A DNA stretch of 64,000 bases from Corynebacterium sp. (GTDB lineage Bacteria > Actinomycetota > Actinomycetes > Mycobacteriales > Mycobacteriaceae). The notes under the pieces are model-generated. The model saw nothing but the letters and a program-made list of their open reading frames with translations, was not told where the DNA came from and made no database searches. The translations under genes were made by a program, and so were the position numbers. This document shows positions 29,235-39,571 of the stretch, piece after piece (position 1 is the first letter of the stretch; each line of letters begins with the position of its first letter). The DNA is taken from positions 1 through 64,000 of the forward strand of contig JAUMTW010000005.1 of assembly GCA_030531005.1 (NCBI GenBank), written 5' to 3'.

Positions 29235-29766
29235 GGTAGTCCTTTCTGCAGGCCCATGAGAGGGGTGCACTAGAAGCCGTACGAGTGGGATATTCGTTAT
29301 GCTTCGCCAATTTTTCGCGCGGCATGAAACGAATCCGTGTGTCTGGCTATTGGGAGCTGACTCTCGGTTAGACGGTGGATAGTTTCTGAGTGGTTCCCAA
29401 AAAACGAATATTGGGAACCATCCCACAAAACCCTTTTCTAGCTGGGGAAAGTGTCCTAGATTCAAGAGTGCATGCAGTAGAGCCACTTGTTTTTTCAGCG
29501 TCGAGCCAACAGCCGCAGCTGTGGGCTTGGTGCCAAGTATGTGAGTCAGATTGGAAAGTCAATGCATTCCACCTGCAGGGGATAAGGAGTGCAGCAGTGC
29601 ACACACGGCTGTCAGGAAGACCAGTGTCATGTGTATACGCGATGTTGTCGCTGAGTGAGGATGCAGCATTACATTCGTGCGACATTCTCACATGCTGGCT
29701 CTGCTGCTGCACCTCAGATGCAGGGGCTCACAGATAATGATTGTTCGATTTTTTAAGGGGTGTGTG
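29235..29766. promoter_or_regulatory. divergent control region between eccD and eccC
   Basis: The 532 bases hold no credible gene and must contain both promoters of the secretion locus. An inverted repeat at 29391-29420 is the clearest candidate operator. Confidence 0.45.
29391..29420. promoter_or_regulatory. perfect inverted repeat, candidate operator
   Basis: TGGTTCCCAA (29391-29400) and TTGGGAACCA (29411-29420) are exact complements with a 10-base AT-rich spacer. The one-turn spacing fits a dimeric regulator. Confidence 0.5.
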
Positions 29767-32700
29767 ATGCGCAGACTTGTCGCCAAACTATCGAAGTTGC
29801 GAACAACTGCGCGTACCCGAGTTTTCCCGAAGTCCCGCTGTCAGCATACGCATGGCAAACAAGGTAAGAACAGTAATCGCAGCACATATTGCGTGCGCGA
29901 TAATTATGGGGATTTTGATGCCCGCGCGCATTCACCGATATCCGAGCCACACGTGGCAGTGCCTCTAGGACAGTTACTGGATTCGAGACCGACCCGCGAG
30001 CTCCGAAGTGAAGAGCCCAACCCGGCTTCTAAGCGCGTGCCCGCTGCAGTGCCTGCACAGGGTGCAGCTCGTGGGGTTACGTCCGTCGGTGCAGACCTGG
30101 AAGTAATTGAGCAAGGATCCCATGCTTTCGTTTCTCAAGATACAGGAACAGCGTTGCCAGTACACATTGTGCACCCAGTCTTACATGCAGAAGAGCGCAT
30201 GCCTGCACCCGTAGTACCCACCGCTAAGCTCGAAGTTCAAGATGTCCCAGAAGCTGTCGCCAAACAACCCATGCCCCTTTTGCGCATCATCATGCCGGTG
30301 GTCATGATCTTCGCCATGCTCGCCATGGTGGGATTTATGATCTTTTCCGGCAGCTCTTTACATCCGATGATGCTGCTCTTCCCCTTAATGATGGGCATGT
30401 CCATGCTTATGATGCTCCAGCCACCACAGGCCAATAACATCGATGAACAACGGCGTACCTATCTGCGCCACCTGGTACAACTTCGTGAGCAAGCTTTAGC
30501 AAATGCTAGTAGGCAACGCGCCTCGGAAATACACTGGCATTGCTCCCCTGCGACTTTGTGGTCCTTGTTGGGAACCCCGCGGATGTGGGAACGCTTAAGC
30601 ACTGACCCGCAATTTGGTGTGATACGCATTGGTACTGGCACCGTGCCCCTATGCACTCCTTTAGAACCGCAACAATCAGCGGCAGTCGAAGACTTAGATC
30701 CCGTATGCGCTGTGTCCTTGCGCCATCTGCTCCAACGCGTGAACACCGTGAGCGAAATGCCGGTGACCTTACAATTAGCAGCATTCCCAATGGTAGCGCT
30801 GCGCGGGGAAAGAGCGCGAGAAGCCGCCTATGCGATAGTCGCGCAGCTGGTATGCCATCACGGACCAGAAAACCTCAATATCCGCTTGCATGATGGCGCA
30901 GAAAGTGGGACCGATTCGACTGTTGTCTCCAGATGGGAGTGGCTGAAGTGGTTACCGCACTTCACACCGAGCGATCAGGGCGCAGCGCCTGCTTTATGCA
31001 TTGCGATTTGGGATTGTGGGCAGACAACGCTTGCTAAAAATTGGGAACAAAACTTGCGCGAATTACAGCGCTGGGCCAGCACAGTCATCATCATCGGCGA
31101 AAGCGAGGAACTATGTGAAATAGCCTTGGCGGAAGGCATCGTCGTTGTGGCTGGAGATTCTTTGGCCGTGCTTACCGAGAGCGGCGAAGAAGTCATCGGC
31201 AATGCTGATGGGCTGAGCGAAGTAGCCGTATCGCAAATGGCGCGGCTGCTTGCACGCTATCGCAGGCCTGGTTCGAGCGCGGAGCATTCCTTGGATCTGC
31301 GCAACTTATTGCGAGTGCCACAATTGGATGCAGCTGCGATCAGCCAACTGTGGCGGGAGCAGTCGCATGATCTGAACGTGCCTATTGGGTGCAATGCTTA
31401 TGGAAAGCCGTTGCGTATTGATATCAAAGAAGCTGCACTGGGCGGCATGGGACCACATGGGCTGTGCATTGGAGCAACAGGTAGTGGTAAGTCGGAGTTG
31501 CTGCGCACCTTAGTCGTCGCCCTTGCAGCAACGCATAGTCCTGACGATCTGAACTTGGTGCTTGTTGATTTTAAAGGTGGTGCGACATTCTTAGGGCTCG
31601 AAGGCCTGCCGCATACTTCAGCGGTAATTACGAACCTTGCTGCAGAGGCAACTCTGGTTGAACGCATGCATGATGCGATCTCTGGGGAGATGCAGCGGCG
31701 CCAAGAAATGCTGCGCCAAGCAGGCAATTACGCGAATGTGCGGGAATATAATGCGCAGCGGCCTGCCGGAACCCCACCGATTCCCGCACTATTCATCATC
31801 GTTGATGAGTTCTCAGAATTGTTAGGCCAGCACCCGGATTTTGCGGATTTATTTGTGGCTGTTGGGCGTTTAGGTAGGTCCTTGCAGATTCACTTGCTCC
31901 TTGCTTCCCAACGATTAGATGAGGGCAGGTTGCGTGGCTTGGAATCGCATTTGAGCTACCGCATTGGTTTGAAGACATTCTCTGCTGCGGAATCTCGCCA
32001 GATTCTTGGCACCTTGGATGCGTTCGAATTGCCACAACAACCAGGATTAGGATTCTTGCGCACAGATTCTGGACAGCCCTTACGCTTTAGGGCCAGCTAC
32101 GTCTCTGGCCAGGTACAAGAAACGAAAACCTTGGAATCGCATGGCGTGCGCCTTTTTCAAATGTATGAGCAAACCGCACCGGTACTCAAAGGAGCCACGC
32201 ACACCTTGGTTGATGATTGTGTGCAGGCATGCAAACAGGTGGCACATGGTTTGAGGCAAAAAGCCCATCAGATTTGGTTACCACCATTGCCAGCGAAATA
32301 CCCGTTTGCACAGTTGCGCGCTGGCATGGGATTGGATGAGACTTCTTTGGCCACTGAGCCTGGAGATTTGGCCGTGCCATGCGGTCTGATTGATCGACCT
32401 TTTCATCAGCGTCAGGACATACTCGAATTACAATTTAGCGGCCAACATGGACATGCAGTGATTTGTGGTGGGCCGCAAACAGGTAAGTCGACAGCACTGC
32501 GCACGCTGATTATGGGGCTGTGCCAACGTTATGGCCCAGAACTGGTGCGCTGTTATGTGCTGGACTTTGGCGGCGGTGGGTTGGCTAATTGCGTCGATCT
32601 TCCGCAGGTTGTCGCGGTTGCACATAAGCAGGAAAAAGAAAAGGTCGTGCGGATTATCACCGAAGTACACGGTTTGCTTGATCGGCCAGCACCGTGGCAT

Positions 32701-33819
32701 ACCTTCTTATTCGTTGATGGCTGGGCCACCTTGGCCAAAGAATTTGAAGACAGTGTAGATACCATCGCCACACTGGTTAGCGAAGGTTTAGCAGTAGGAG
32801 TGCATGTGGTGTTGAGCATGAGTCGCTGGATGGATGTGCGCCCAGTTATTCGAGACCTTATTGCGCAGCGCGTAGAGCTAAAACTGGTGGAGCCATTGGA
32901 TTCGCTCATTGATCGTCAACTACAAGCCAAGCTGCCGGCAGCACCGGGGAGGGGAGTGTGTCAAAAAGAATTGATTCTTTTCGCCCACACCGAGACAAGT
33001 GAAGTACGGACCTTAAGCGAACGTCTGCAAGCAGCTGGTGTCGTTCCTGCACCGGGGCTGCGGATGCTGCCTACACAGTTGGAGATTGCTGAACTCGGTT
33101 ATGCTGGTGCCAAACCTGGTGGCGTTGGACTGAAAGGTTTGATATTCGCCTTAGGCGGGAAGCACATCGAACCGTGGGCTTGGGATCCACAATCCCAACC
33201 GCATTTGATGATCTTTGGTTCCGCACAATCAGGCAAATCCACGACGATTGAGACTATCTTGCATGCTGCAACTCAGCACGGTCCTGAGCGATACCGGGTG
33301 GTGATGATTGATCATCGTCGCGCGCACCTGGGAACAATAGCGCCAGAGATGCTTGCTGGCTATGCCGCCCACGGACAAGCCAGCAGAAAACTGCTGGCGG
33401 ATACTTGCATCACCCTGGAACAGCGCTTACCGCCGGCAGATATTACACCAGCAGAGCTTCAAGCACGTTCGTGGTGGTCTGGACCGGAGATTCTGGTGGT
33501 CATTGATGATGCAGACTTGTTGGATTTTAGTTTGCTGCAGCGCCTGTTCGAGCACTTACCACATGCCCGCGATATTGGGTTGCATGTGATTGTGGCACAC
33601 AAAATTGGTAGTGCAGCCAAAGCACTCTTCCAGCCCTTTTTAGCAGAGATTCGCGATCAGATTCCGCAAGTCATCATTCTCGATGGTGCTGCTGAAGATG
33701 GCCCCTTGTTCCATGTTCGCCCGGATTCTCAACCACCAGGTCGCGGTCACATTGTGGTGGGTGGTCAGCAGTTAGGCATGTTCCAGATCGCTCAAGCTCC
33801 GGAGGCAGTGCTGTGTTGA
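29767..33819 (+). CDS. eccC: type VII secretion ATPase EccC (fused EccCa/EccCb)
   Basis: A 1350-residue FtsK/SpoIIIE-type motor. After a 155-residue polar N-terminal region come two transmembrane helices (LLRIIMPVVMIFAMLAMVGF and the next Met-rich one). Three ATPase domains follow with Walker A motifs GATGSGKSELLRTL, GGPQTGKSTALRTL and GSAQSGKSTTIETI. The first has the Walker B FIIVDEFSELL. ATG 29767 is chosen for its AAGGGG site; ATG 29737 is an alternative. It recognises Esx substrates and powers export. The long variable N-terminus is unusual for the family. Confidence 0.93.
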   Translation: MRRLVAKLSKLRTTARTRVFPKSRCQHTHGKQGKNSNRSTYCVRDNYGDFDARAHSPISEPHVAVPLGQLLDSRPTRELRSEEPNPASKRVPAAVPAQGAARGVTSVGADLEVIEQGSHAFVSQDTGTALPVHIVHPVLHAEERMPAPVVPTAKLEVQDVPEAVAKQPMPLLRIIMPVVMIFAMLAMVGFMIFSGSSLHPMMLLFPLMMGMSMLMMLQPPQANNIDEQRRTYLRHLVQLREQALANASRQRASEIHWHCSPATLWSLLGTPRMWERLSTDPQFGVIRIGTGTVPLCTPLEPQQSAAVEDLDPVCAVSLRHLLQRVNTVSEMPVTLQLAAFPMVALRGERAREAAYAIVAQLVCHHGPENLNIRLHDGAESGTDSTVVSRWEWLKWLPHFTPSDQGAAPALCIAIWDCGQTTLAKNWEQNLRELQRWASTVIIIGESEELCEIALAEGIVVVAGDSLAVLTESGEEVIGNADGLSEVAVSQMARLLARYRRPGSSAEHSLDLRNLLRVPQLDAAAISQLWREQSHDLNVPIGCNAYGKPLRIDIKEAALGGMGPHGLCIGATGSGKSELLRTLVVALAATHSPDDLNLVLVDFKGGATFLGLEGLPHTSAVITNLAAEATLVERMHDAISGEMQRRQEMLRQAGNYANVREYNAQRPAGTPPIPALFIIVDEFSELLGQHPDFADLFVAVGRLGRSLQIHLLLASQRLDEGRLRGLESHLSYRIGLKTFSAAESRQILGTLDAFELPQQPGLGFLRTDSGQPLRFRASYVSGQVQETKTLESHGVRLFQMYEQTAPVLKGATHTLVDDCVQACKQVAHGLRQKAHQIWLPPLPAKYPFAQLRAGMGLDETSLATEPGDLAVPCGLIDRPFHQRQDILELQFSGQHGHAVICGGPQTGKSTALRTLIMGLCQRYGPELVRCYVLDFGGGGLANCVDLPQVVAVAHKQEKEKVVRIITEVHGLLDRPAPWHTFLFVDGWATLAKEFEDSVDTIATLVSEGLAVGVHVVLSMSRWMDVRPVIRDLIAQRVELKLVEPLDSLIDRQLQAKLPAAPGRGVCQKELILFAHTETSEVRTLSERLQAAGVVPAPGLRMLPTQLEIAELGYAGAKPGGVGLKGLIFALGGKHIEPWAWDPQSQPHLMIFGSAQSGKSTTIETILHAATQHGPERYRVVMIDHRRAHLGTIAPEMLAGYAAHGQASRKLLADTCITLEQRLPPADITPAELQARSWWSGPEILVVIDDADLLDFSLLQRLFEHLPHARDIGLHVIVAHKIGSAAKALFQPFLAEIRDQIPQVIILDGAAEDGPLFHVRPDSQPPGRGHIVVGGQQLGMFQIAQAPEAVLC

Positions 33820-33947
33820 GTACCGATCTGAGTTTTCATTGCGGGCGCTGTCAATGTGTTGCTCGCGGGTCGTACAGAATGTATCGGACTTGCAGCGGCT
33901 GTCGGGATTGTTGCGGGGAAAATGTAGGTGAGTGCTTATGCCGATAG
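33813..33947 (+). CDS. very small cysteine-rich protein between eccC and the next gene
   Basis: A 44-residue frame starting GTG 33813, seven bases after GGAGG, overlapping the eccC end. It contains nine cysteines in the pattern CxxCxC, then CxxCxxCC, then CxC, suggesting metal binding or disulfide bonding. The GGAGG also encodes part of eccC, so it may be chance. It ends inside the start region of the following gene, a coupled arrangement. No family is recognised; the cysteine density and position argue for a real gene but expression is unproven. Confidence 0.4.
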   Translation: MLSTDLSFHCGRCQCVARGSYRMYRTCSGCRDCCGENVGECLCR

Positions 33948-35137
33948 GAGTGCGGGCTCGTCTAGGGGCCAATCGAAGAGTTGATCGAAGTTGTGCACGT
34001 GAGGCACATGATGGCGAGCAACATAGTGCAGACCAGTATGCGAATGTGTCGTGCGGGCGTGGTGATCCTGTTGAGGAAGCGGAGGTTGATTCGTACCCTG
34101 CGCTTAATCCTGTGCTGCTTGGTTCCTCGGTGACTCCTGGGGTGGTGCAGCTGACCATCGTCGAAGCTGCCAGCATCATCGAATACGGTGATCTGCCAGC
34201 GACGTGTCGATACGACTTGCCTGCTGCCGGTATTCGTGAAGGATGGGCGCTCGAAGCTTTGTGGCAACAGTGTGCAGATAGTGCGCAGTTGGATTGGCCG
34301 ATAGTCGAAGATACAGTTGGCATCGGTGGCTTTGAAGTTGCGATTCATGCTGATCCAGATATCTTTGAGCTGCTGGAAATTAGTGCGGCGCACTATGGCA
34401 TCAAGATCTACAACGCTCGGGTTGATAACGCTAGGTTCGACAATGCTGAGGCCTATAGCGAGCAATGCGACGCCCATGTCGATTACCCGACTCCCGTGTA
34501 TGCAGGGCAACCTCAACGTGAGTGGCTGAGCTATATACTCATTGGGTTTCTATTGCTTGGCGTTGGTGCCGGGTGCATTTGGTTAGCGCTACAAGTAACG
34601 AGTGCTGGTAACACGGAACCAGATATGGAACCCGATAGAGTTGCCGCCGCGGAGAGCGTGACTTCCGCAAATATGAGTTCACAGGTTGTGCCGACGACAT
34701 CGGCGAGCAGTAGTGCGGCACCCACAACAGAATTGGAGCGCTATACCCATCCAGGTCTCAGCGTGGAATTACCGCCGGGCTATAGCTTAGGAGCAAGCCC
34801 CAATGACCCGGCAGTGATTTGGGCTCAAGGCGAAGCAACAGATTTCCGCATTCTTTTCGCCCGTGATGCGGTCTATGGCATGCCACCAGACCTAGTGGAA
34901 GAAGAACTCGATCGGCTCATCAAAGCTGATGAAAGTCTGCGCCTGACACCGGCATTTAGCTCACGGAAAGACATTGTTTCTTATACCGAGGTTGCACCAG
35001 ATGGTTCACACACAGTGTGGGCGGCATGGAGTGATGAGGAGTTTCTCTACTCCATCGGATGCCAGGCGAAAACGCAGATGAGTTTACCGCAGCAAGCTGC
35101 GTGCCGGCTGGCGCAGGATTCTGCAATTTTTGAATAA
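33938..35137 (+). CDS. type VII secretion-associated protein, Rv3446c family
   Basis: A 399-residue protein if ATG 33938 is used (AGGTGA upstream); a GTG at 34130 would remove 64 poorly protein-like residues. The N-terminal domain reads VVQLTIVEAASIIEYGDLP..., followed by a transmembrane helix (about residues 195-215), a Ser/Thr linker, and the conserved C-terminal domain seen in Rv3446c-like proteins (YTHPGLSVELPPGYSLG, IGCQAKTQMSLPQQAACRL with two cysteines). A type II membrane topology is expected. Its position between eccC and the esx genes supports a role in the secretion system; mechanism unknown. Confidence 0.75.
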   Translation: MPIGVRARLGANRRVDRSCAREAHDGEQHSADQYANVSCGRGDPVEEAEVDSYPALNPVLLGSSVTPGVVQLTIVEAASIIEYGDLPATCRYDLPAAGIREGWALEALWQQCADSAQLDWPIVEDTVGIGGFEVAIHADPDIFELLEISAAHYGIKIYNARVDNARFDNAEAYSEQCDAHVDYPTPVYAGQPQREWLSYILIGFLLLGVGAGCIWLALQVTSAGNTEPDMEPDRVAAAESVTSANMSSQVVPTTSASSSAAPTTELERYTHPGLSVELPPGYSLGASPNDPAVIWAQGEATDFRILFARDAVYGMPPDLVEEELDRLIKADESLRLTPAFSSRKDIVSYTEVAPDGSHTVWAAWSDEEFLYSIGCQAKTQMSLPQQAACRLAQDSAIFE

Positions 35138-35339
35138 AGGCTCCGGAAAAGTTTTGCCCCCCACAAATTTTTCTTTCGTACCGACGGAACCACCAGGGAC
35201 TTAGGAAAGTCTAAATCTACAGAACAGCAATTTCGCAGACTGTTACAGCCATAAGCAGATTCTGGTAGCACGATGTGTGAAAGAGCTGTCAGCAAGTAAG
35301 AAATCACAATAACGTCAAGAAAAAGGAGAGAAGACTCAG

Positions 35340-35651
35340 GTGTCTCACTTTCAGACTGAATCAGATGTAATGGTGATGACCGCCGGACGGGTGGACAGCA
35401 CTAATGACCAAGTACAAGGCGAACTCGTACGGCTGCGCGGCATCGTCGATGGAACTCGCGCCAGCTGGGTAGGCAGTGCCCAAGCCAGCTTTGACGCACT
35501 CATGCAGCGGTGGAATACCGCCGCGGTGGATTTGAATACCGCACTGCAAAGTATTGCTGAAAATATTCGGGCGAATGCCCGCACTTTCGATGCTGGGGAA
35601 GAAGAGAACCTGGCATCCTTCCAACAAATTGGCGGCGGGCTTGCCCTCTAA
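35340..35651 (+). CDS. esxB: WXG100 secreted protein, CFP-10-like
   Basis: A 103-residue four-helix-hairpin half with the turn motif Trp-Val-Gly (SWVGSAQASFDALMQRW) at residue 40. The C-terminal tail after the second helix should carry the secretion signal recognised by EccC. GTG 35340 has AAAAGGAGAG upstream. Forms a heterodimer with the next gene product. First gene of the two-gene esx operon. Confidence 0.9.
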   Translation: MSHFQTESDVMVMTAGRVDSTNDQVQGELVRLRGIVDGTRASWVGSAQASFDALMQRWNTAAVDLNTALQSIAENIRANARTFDAGEEENLASFQQIGGGLAL

Positions 35652-35691
35652 GGCAAGAAGTGTGCGGAGAAAAGAAAGGTAAAACAAGCAC

Positions 35692-35973
35692 ATGATCAAG
35701 TACGGTTTCGGCGAGATCGAAGCGGCCGCCGGAGACATTCAAGCCACCAACGGGCGCATCCAAGGCCTCTTGGAGGAATTAAAAGCCCAAATTCAGCCAA
35801 TGGTGCAAACTTGGGAGGGCGAATCTGCTGCGGCGTACCAGCAAGCCCAGTTACAATGGGATAGAGCAGCTGCAGAACTGAATGCGATTTTGCTGACAAT
35901 CTCGCAAACGGTGCGCGCTGGTAACGACCGGATGAGTGACATCAATCGGCGTGCCGCGGCGTCCTGGGGCTGA
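35692..35973 (+). CDS. esxA: WXG100 secreted protein, ESAT-6-like
   Basis: A 93-residue protein with the Trp-Glu-Gly turn (TWEGESAAAYQQAQLQW) near residue 42, preceded and followed by amphipathic helices. It is the EsxA partner of EsxB. GAAAGGTAAAAC lies before ATG 35692. A long hairpin terminator follows at 36154. Confidence 0.92.
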   Translation: MIKYGFGEIEAAAGDIQATNGRIQGLLEELKAQIQPMVQTWEGESAAAYQQAQLQWDRAAAELNAILLTISQTVRAGNDRMSDINRRAAASWG

Positions 35974-36526
35974 TAACTCGAAGTTGTACGGCGAAAGCCA
36001 GAGAGAAAGACCTGCAGGAGAGCAAGGTAAGGTCCGCTGCTAGCAGTGGTAATGTCGGACCTCACCCCGGCTCTAACGGTAAAAATGCTGCTAGTGGTTG
36101 GTGAAGGCCTACCCAGCCGACACCCATTACTTTGCTCTCCTGTCAGTAAGACTGAGGGCCAGGTGGCAATTCCCATCGTAATCAGGGGGAATGGGAACCA
36201 CCTGGTCCTCTTTATATATTCTGTTACATGCTTTCGTCTGCCATGCTTTCGTCTGTCGGGACTAACTGTTGGGCTTGAGTAAGCTGTGTTCCCGTCGTCT
36301 CAGCTCAGCGTACTTGTTGGCTTTTAGCAGCAGGTTTAGAGAAGCTCCTGGAGATTATGGATTGCATTTTACGCATTGATCTCCTAGACTTGATGCTCTG
36401 TGTGTTTGAAGCCTGCGCTGAAATAGGCAGGCAGCAGTGCGGGTTGGGTCTCCACCGGCCGCCGATACCGTCGCTTTCTGATACACCTTGGCTGGCAGTT
36501 ATCTAGTAAGACTTGAAGGAGTCATA
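35974..36526. other. gap between esxA and rplM
   Basis: About 550 bases, containing the esx terminator (36154-36216) and then a long rplM leader. No credible gene. Part of the leader (about 36405-36480) is GC-rich and could fold, but I cannot assign a ribosomal leader family. Confidence 0.4.
36154..36216 (+). terminator. long terminator after esxA
   Basis: The left arm GAGGGCCAGGTGGCAATTCC.. (to about 36175) pairs imperfectly with ATGGGAACCACCTGGTCCTC (36191-36210), followed by TTTATAT. Confidence 0.75.
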
Positions 36527-36970
36527 GTGGCTACTTACCACCCAAAGAGCGGTGATATTACCCGCAAGTGGTACGTCGTTGACGCTACTGACGTAGTGCT
36601 CGGCAAGCTGGCAACCCACGTGGCTGATTTGCTGCGCGGTAAGGGCAAGCCAGGATTTGCCCCTAACGTTGACTGCGGCGATCACGTCATCGTGATCAAT
36701 GCTGATAAGGTTCATGTTTCTTCCAACAAGCGCGAGCGCGAAATGCGTTACCGCCACTCCGGCTACCCAGGTGGCCTGAAGTCCATGACCCTTGGTCGTT
36801 CTCTGGATCTGCACCCAGAGCGCGTAGTTGAGGAATCGGTTCGCGGCATGATGCCTCACAACCGTCTTTCCCGCGCTTCCATCAAGAAGCTGCACGTTTT
36901 CGCAGGCGAGGAGCACCCTTACGCAGGGCAGCAGCCTGAGGTCTACGAGTTCAAGAAGGTGAGCCAGTAG
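36527..36970 (+). CDS. rplM: 50S ribosomal protein L13
   Basis: A 147-residue L13, an early assembly protein. It begins [20 protein letters not shown] and contains [16 protein letters not shown] and [11 protein letters not shown]. The GTG 36527 start is chosen over an earlier in-frame ATG at 36488, because GAAGGAG lies just upstream and the family starts here. Its stop overlaps rpsI. Confidence 0.97.
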   Translation: MATYHPKSGDITRKWYVVDATDVVLGKLATHVADLLRGKGKPGFAPNVDCGDHVIVINADKVHVSSNKREREMRYRHSGYPGGLKSMTLGRSLDLHPERVVEESVRGMMPHNRLSRASIKKLHVFAGEEHPYAGQQPEVYEFKKVSQ

Positions 36971-37488
36971 TGACTGATCAGAATGCAACTGAAAACTTCG
37001 AGGTTGAGGCAGCCGTAGCTACCGAAGAGTTCACCAACACCATCGGTGACTTCGCAGCCGTAGAGCAGGACGCAGAGGTTGAGACCGCTCCTGCTATTCA
37101 CGAGGGCCCAATCCAGACCGTCGGTCGTCGTAAGCGTGCTATTGTGCGCGTACGCTTGGTCGAGGGTTCCGGCAACATCACCTGCAACGGCCGTAGCTTG
37201 GAAGAGTACTTCCCTAACAAGCTGCACCAGCAGTTGATCAAGGCACCTCTGGCCTTGGTTGACCGCGACGGCCAATTTGATATTCAGGCAAACCTGAACG
37301 GTGGCGGCCCCACCGGTCAGGCTGGCGCTTTCCGTCTGGCAATCGCCCGTGCCCTGAACATCTACAACTCTGCCGATCGTGCAGCGTTGAAGAAGGCAGG
37401 CTTCCTGACCCGTGACGCTCGTGCAGTCGAGCGTAAGAAGGCAGGTCTGCACAAGGCACGTCGTGCCCCGCAGTACTCCAAGCGTTAA
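36970..37488 (+). CDS. rpsI: 30S ribosomal protein S9 with N-terminal extension
   Basis: A 172-residue S9. Residues 1-42 are an acidic extension common in actinobacteria; the core begins near [21 protein letters not shown] and ends with the universal basic tail ..RRAPQYSKR that reaches the P-site tRNA. GTG 36970 overlaps the rplM stop. Confidence 0.97.
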   Translation: MTDQNATENFEVEAAVATEEFTNTIGDFAAVEQDAEVETAPAIHEGPIQTVGRRKRAIVRVRLVEGSGNITCNGRSLEEYFPNKLHQQLIKAPLALVDRDGQFDIQANLNGGGPTGQAGAFRLAIARALNIYNSADRAALKKAGFLTRDARAVERKKAGLHKARRAPQYSKR

Positions 37489-37504
37489 GCAAGGGTATAT
37501 CTTT

Positions 37505-37540
37505 ATGCCACTCAACACATTTGCGTTGGGTGGCATTTTG
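37505..37540 (+). terminator. terminator after rpsI
   Basis: ATGCCACTCAAC pairs with GTTGGGTGGCAT (one G-U pair) around an 8-base loop, followed by TTTG. Confidence 0.75.
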
Positions 37541-37733
37541 CCTACTCAGAGCGCTCGTCGTTGTCTTACCTTCGACGGTCGCGTGAGAACCACCGGCATA
37601 CATATCATTGTGCTTTCGGCATCATAAGCTACCTGTGCAAATCTCCCCCGGTGCGTTTTGACAGTGCGTAGTATTCCTTGGGTGCCGCTTTATAACTTCA
37701 TATGTCCTGATCCAACCTGCTAGAAGAAGAACT

Positions 37734-39077
37734 ATGGCTCGTCTTTTCGGTACTGATGGTGTTCGCGGTTTGGCGAACAAAAAACTTACTGCCTCATTGG
37801 CACTGCGCTTAGGCGCAGCAGCCGCTGACATCCTCACTAGCCGTGATGGCAGCTCCCAACGTCGACCTGTGGCCGTCATCGGCCGCGACCCCCGCGTATC
37901 TGGTGAAATGCTTGCTGCGGCGCTGGCTGCTGGTATGTCCTCGCGCGGTGTCGATGTCTTGCGTGTTGGTGTGCTGCCCACCCCGGCAGTGGCATACCTC
38001 ACCGACTTTTATGGTGCTGATATGGGGGTGGTCATTTCTGCGAGCCACAACCCCATGCCTGATAACGGTATTAAGTTCTTCTCCAAGGGCGGGCATAAGC
38101 TGCCTGATGACATCGAAGATGCCATTGAGCGTCGCTTGGATAACCTTCCGGAAGACGGCCCAACAGGGCATGGCATCGGCCGCGTTATTGAAGAAGCCCA
38201 CGATGCTAAGGATAACTATCTACGCCATTTGCGCGGTGCGATGCCACGTGATTTAAGCGGCATCAAGGTCGTGGTTGACTGCGCGAACGGTGCAGCGAGT
38301 GCCGTGGCTCCAGAAGCCTATGCTGCTGCAGGCGCTGAAGTCATCGCCATCCACAACACCCCGAACTCCTACAACATCAATGACAATTGCGGCTCTACGC
38401 ACATTGATCAGGTCCAAGCTGCAGTGCGCGAGCATCATGCGGATCTTGGACTTGCTCATGATGGCGATGCGGACCGCTGTCTTGCCGTGGATGCCGCCGG
38501 CAACATCATTGATGGCGATCAGATTATGGCGATCCTCGCAATCTCGATGAAGGAAAATGGGGAGTTGCGAAAGTCCACTCTCGTTGCCACCGTGATGAGT
38601 AACCTTGGTCTGCACCTTGCCATGCGCGATGCCGGTATTGAGCTTGTAACTACTGCAGTGGGCGATCGCTATGTGCTTGAAGAGATCAACCGTAGCGGCT
38701 ATAGTCTCGGTGGCGAGCAGTCTGGCCATATCGTGCTGCCGGATTATGCCACCACCGGTGATGGCACTTTGACCGGACTCTGCTTGATGGGCCGTATGGC
38801 GCAAACTGGACTATCTCTGCAGTCGTTGTCTGATGCGATGACTGTGTTGCCACAGGTCTTAATCAACGTGCCAGTCCAAGACAAGAGCATCATCACAGAT
38901 CACCCAGAGGTACTCGCCGGCATTGAGCGCGCCCATGATGAGTTGGGCGATCAAGGCCGCGTGTTGCTGCGTCCTTCTGGAACCGAAGAACTATACCGCG
39001 TGATGGTTGAGGCTCCAGTCGAAGAAGTTGCCCACCGCATTGCGGGTACCTTAGCTGCGATTGTTTCTAGCGTTTAA
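37734..39077 (+). CDS. glmM: phosphoglucosamine mutase
   Basis: A 447-residue enzyme that converts glucosamine-6-P to glucosamine-1-P for peptidoglycan precursors. Starts [15 protein letters not shown]. The phosphoserine loop is [17 protein letters not shown] (about residues 98-114), the metal site is [11 protein letters not shown], and the sugar-binding GGEQSGHI and phosphate-binding [15 protein letters not shown] loops are present. Close to the product of nagB metabolically, but a separate unit with its own terminator. Confidence 0.97.
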   Translation: MARLFGTDGVRGLANKKLTASLALRLGAAAADILTSRDGSSQRRPVAVIGRDPRVSGEMLAAALAAGMSSRGVDVLRVGVLPTPAVAYLTDFYGADMGVVISASHNPMPDNGIKFFSKGGHKLPDDIEDAIERRLDNLPEDGPTGHGIGRVIEEAHDAKDNYLRHLRGAMPRDLSGIKVVVDCANGAASAVAPEAYAAAGAEVIAIHNTPNSYNINDNCGSTHIDQVQAAVREHHADLGLAHDGDADRCLAVDAAGNIIDGDQIMAILAISMKENGELRKSTLVATVMSNLGLHLAMRDAGIELVTTAVGDRYVLEEINRSGYSLGGEQSGHIVLPDYATTGDGTLTGLCLMGRMAQTGLSLQSLSDAMTVLPQVLINVPVQDKSIITDHPEVLAGIERAHDELGDQGRVLLRPSGTEELYRVMVEAPVEEVAHRIAGTLAAIVSSV

Positions 39078-39131
39078 GGTTTCGCGTCGCAGCTCGCGTC
39101 AGGATCAGCAGTACAATGCTGACTTTTATAC

Positions 39132-39163
39132 GAGGCTCCCTGATTATCGGGGGCCTCTTTTTG
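39132..39163 (+). terminator. terminator after glmM
   Basis: GAGGCTCCC pairs with GGGGGCCTC around TGATTATC, followed by TTTTTG. Confidence 0.85.
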
Positions 39164-39274
39164 TTGTGCATAGATGCTAATTATTGGAACCAATGAGCGA
39201 GTTGGGCGGGTCTAACTTCATGTCAACGGTGGTAAAGACATAACCACTGGCCACGTGAAGAGATAGAGGGAGAC

Positions 39275-39571
39275 ATGGACCGCCTGGAAATAGATACCTC
39301 AGTAGCTAAGCACCACCTTAGGGCACTCATTGGAGAATCCGAATCCCAGTTAGCGAAAGAAGTTGAATTTACTACCCATGCAACCGGGGCATTAGGACAA
39401 GCCTTTGTACGTGAAGAACAACAACTCCTCGAGATACTGTCCGATCTACATAGTCAGACCTGCGCTAGTTTAGAAAACGTTGCCTATATCGGCACTCAGG
39501 CGCTGAAGCAGGTGGAGGCAGTTGAAGAAGCTGATCGGGAGAATGCTGCACAGTTGCGAGGTGGTCACTGA
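39275..39571 (+). CDS. small helical protein, EspC/DUF2580-like
   Basis: A 98-residue, almost fully helical protein. The layout (two long helices with ALKQVEAVEEADRENAAQL at the end) resembles EspC-type type VII secretion substrates, which carry a YxxxD/E-like signal; here the tyrosine is replaced (VEEADRENA), so the match is not full. A GAGGGAGAC site lies before ATG 39275. The last base overlaps the next gene (TGATG). Function is inferred from shape and from the ESX genes 3 kb upstream. Confidence 0.6.
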   Translation: MDRLEIDTSVAKHHLRALIGESESQLAKEVEFTTHATGALGQAFVREEQQLLEILSDLHSQTCASLENVAYIGTQALKQVEAVEEADRENAAQLRGGH

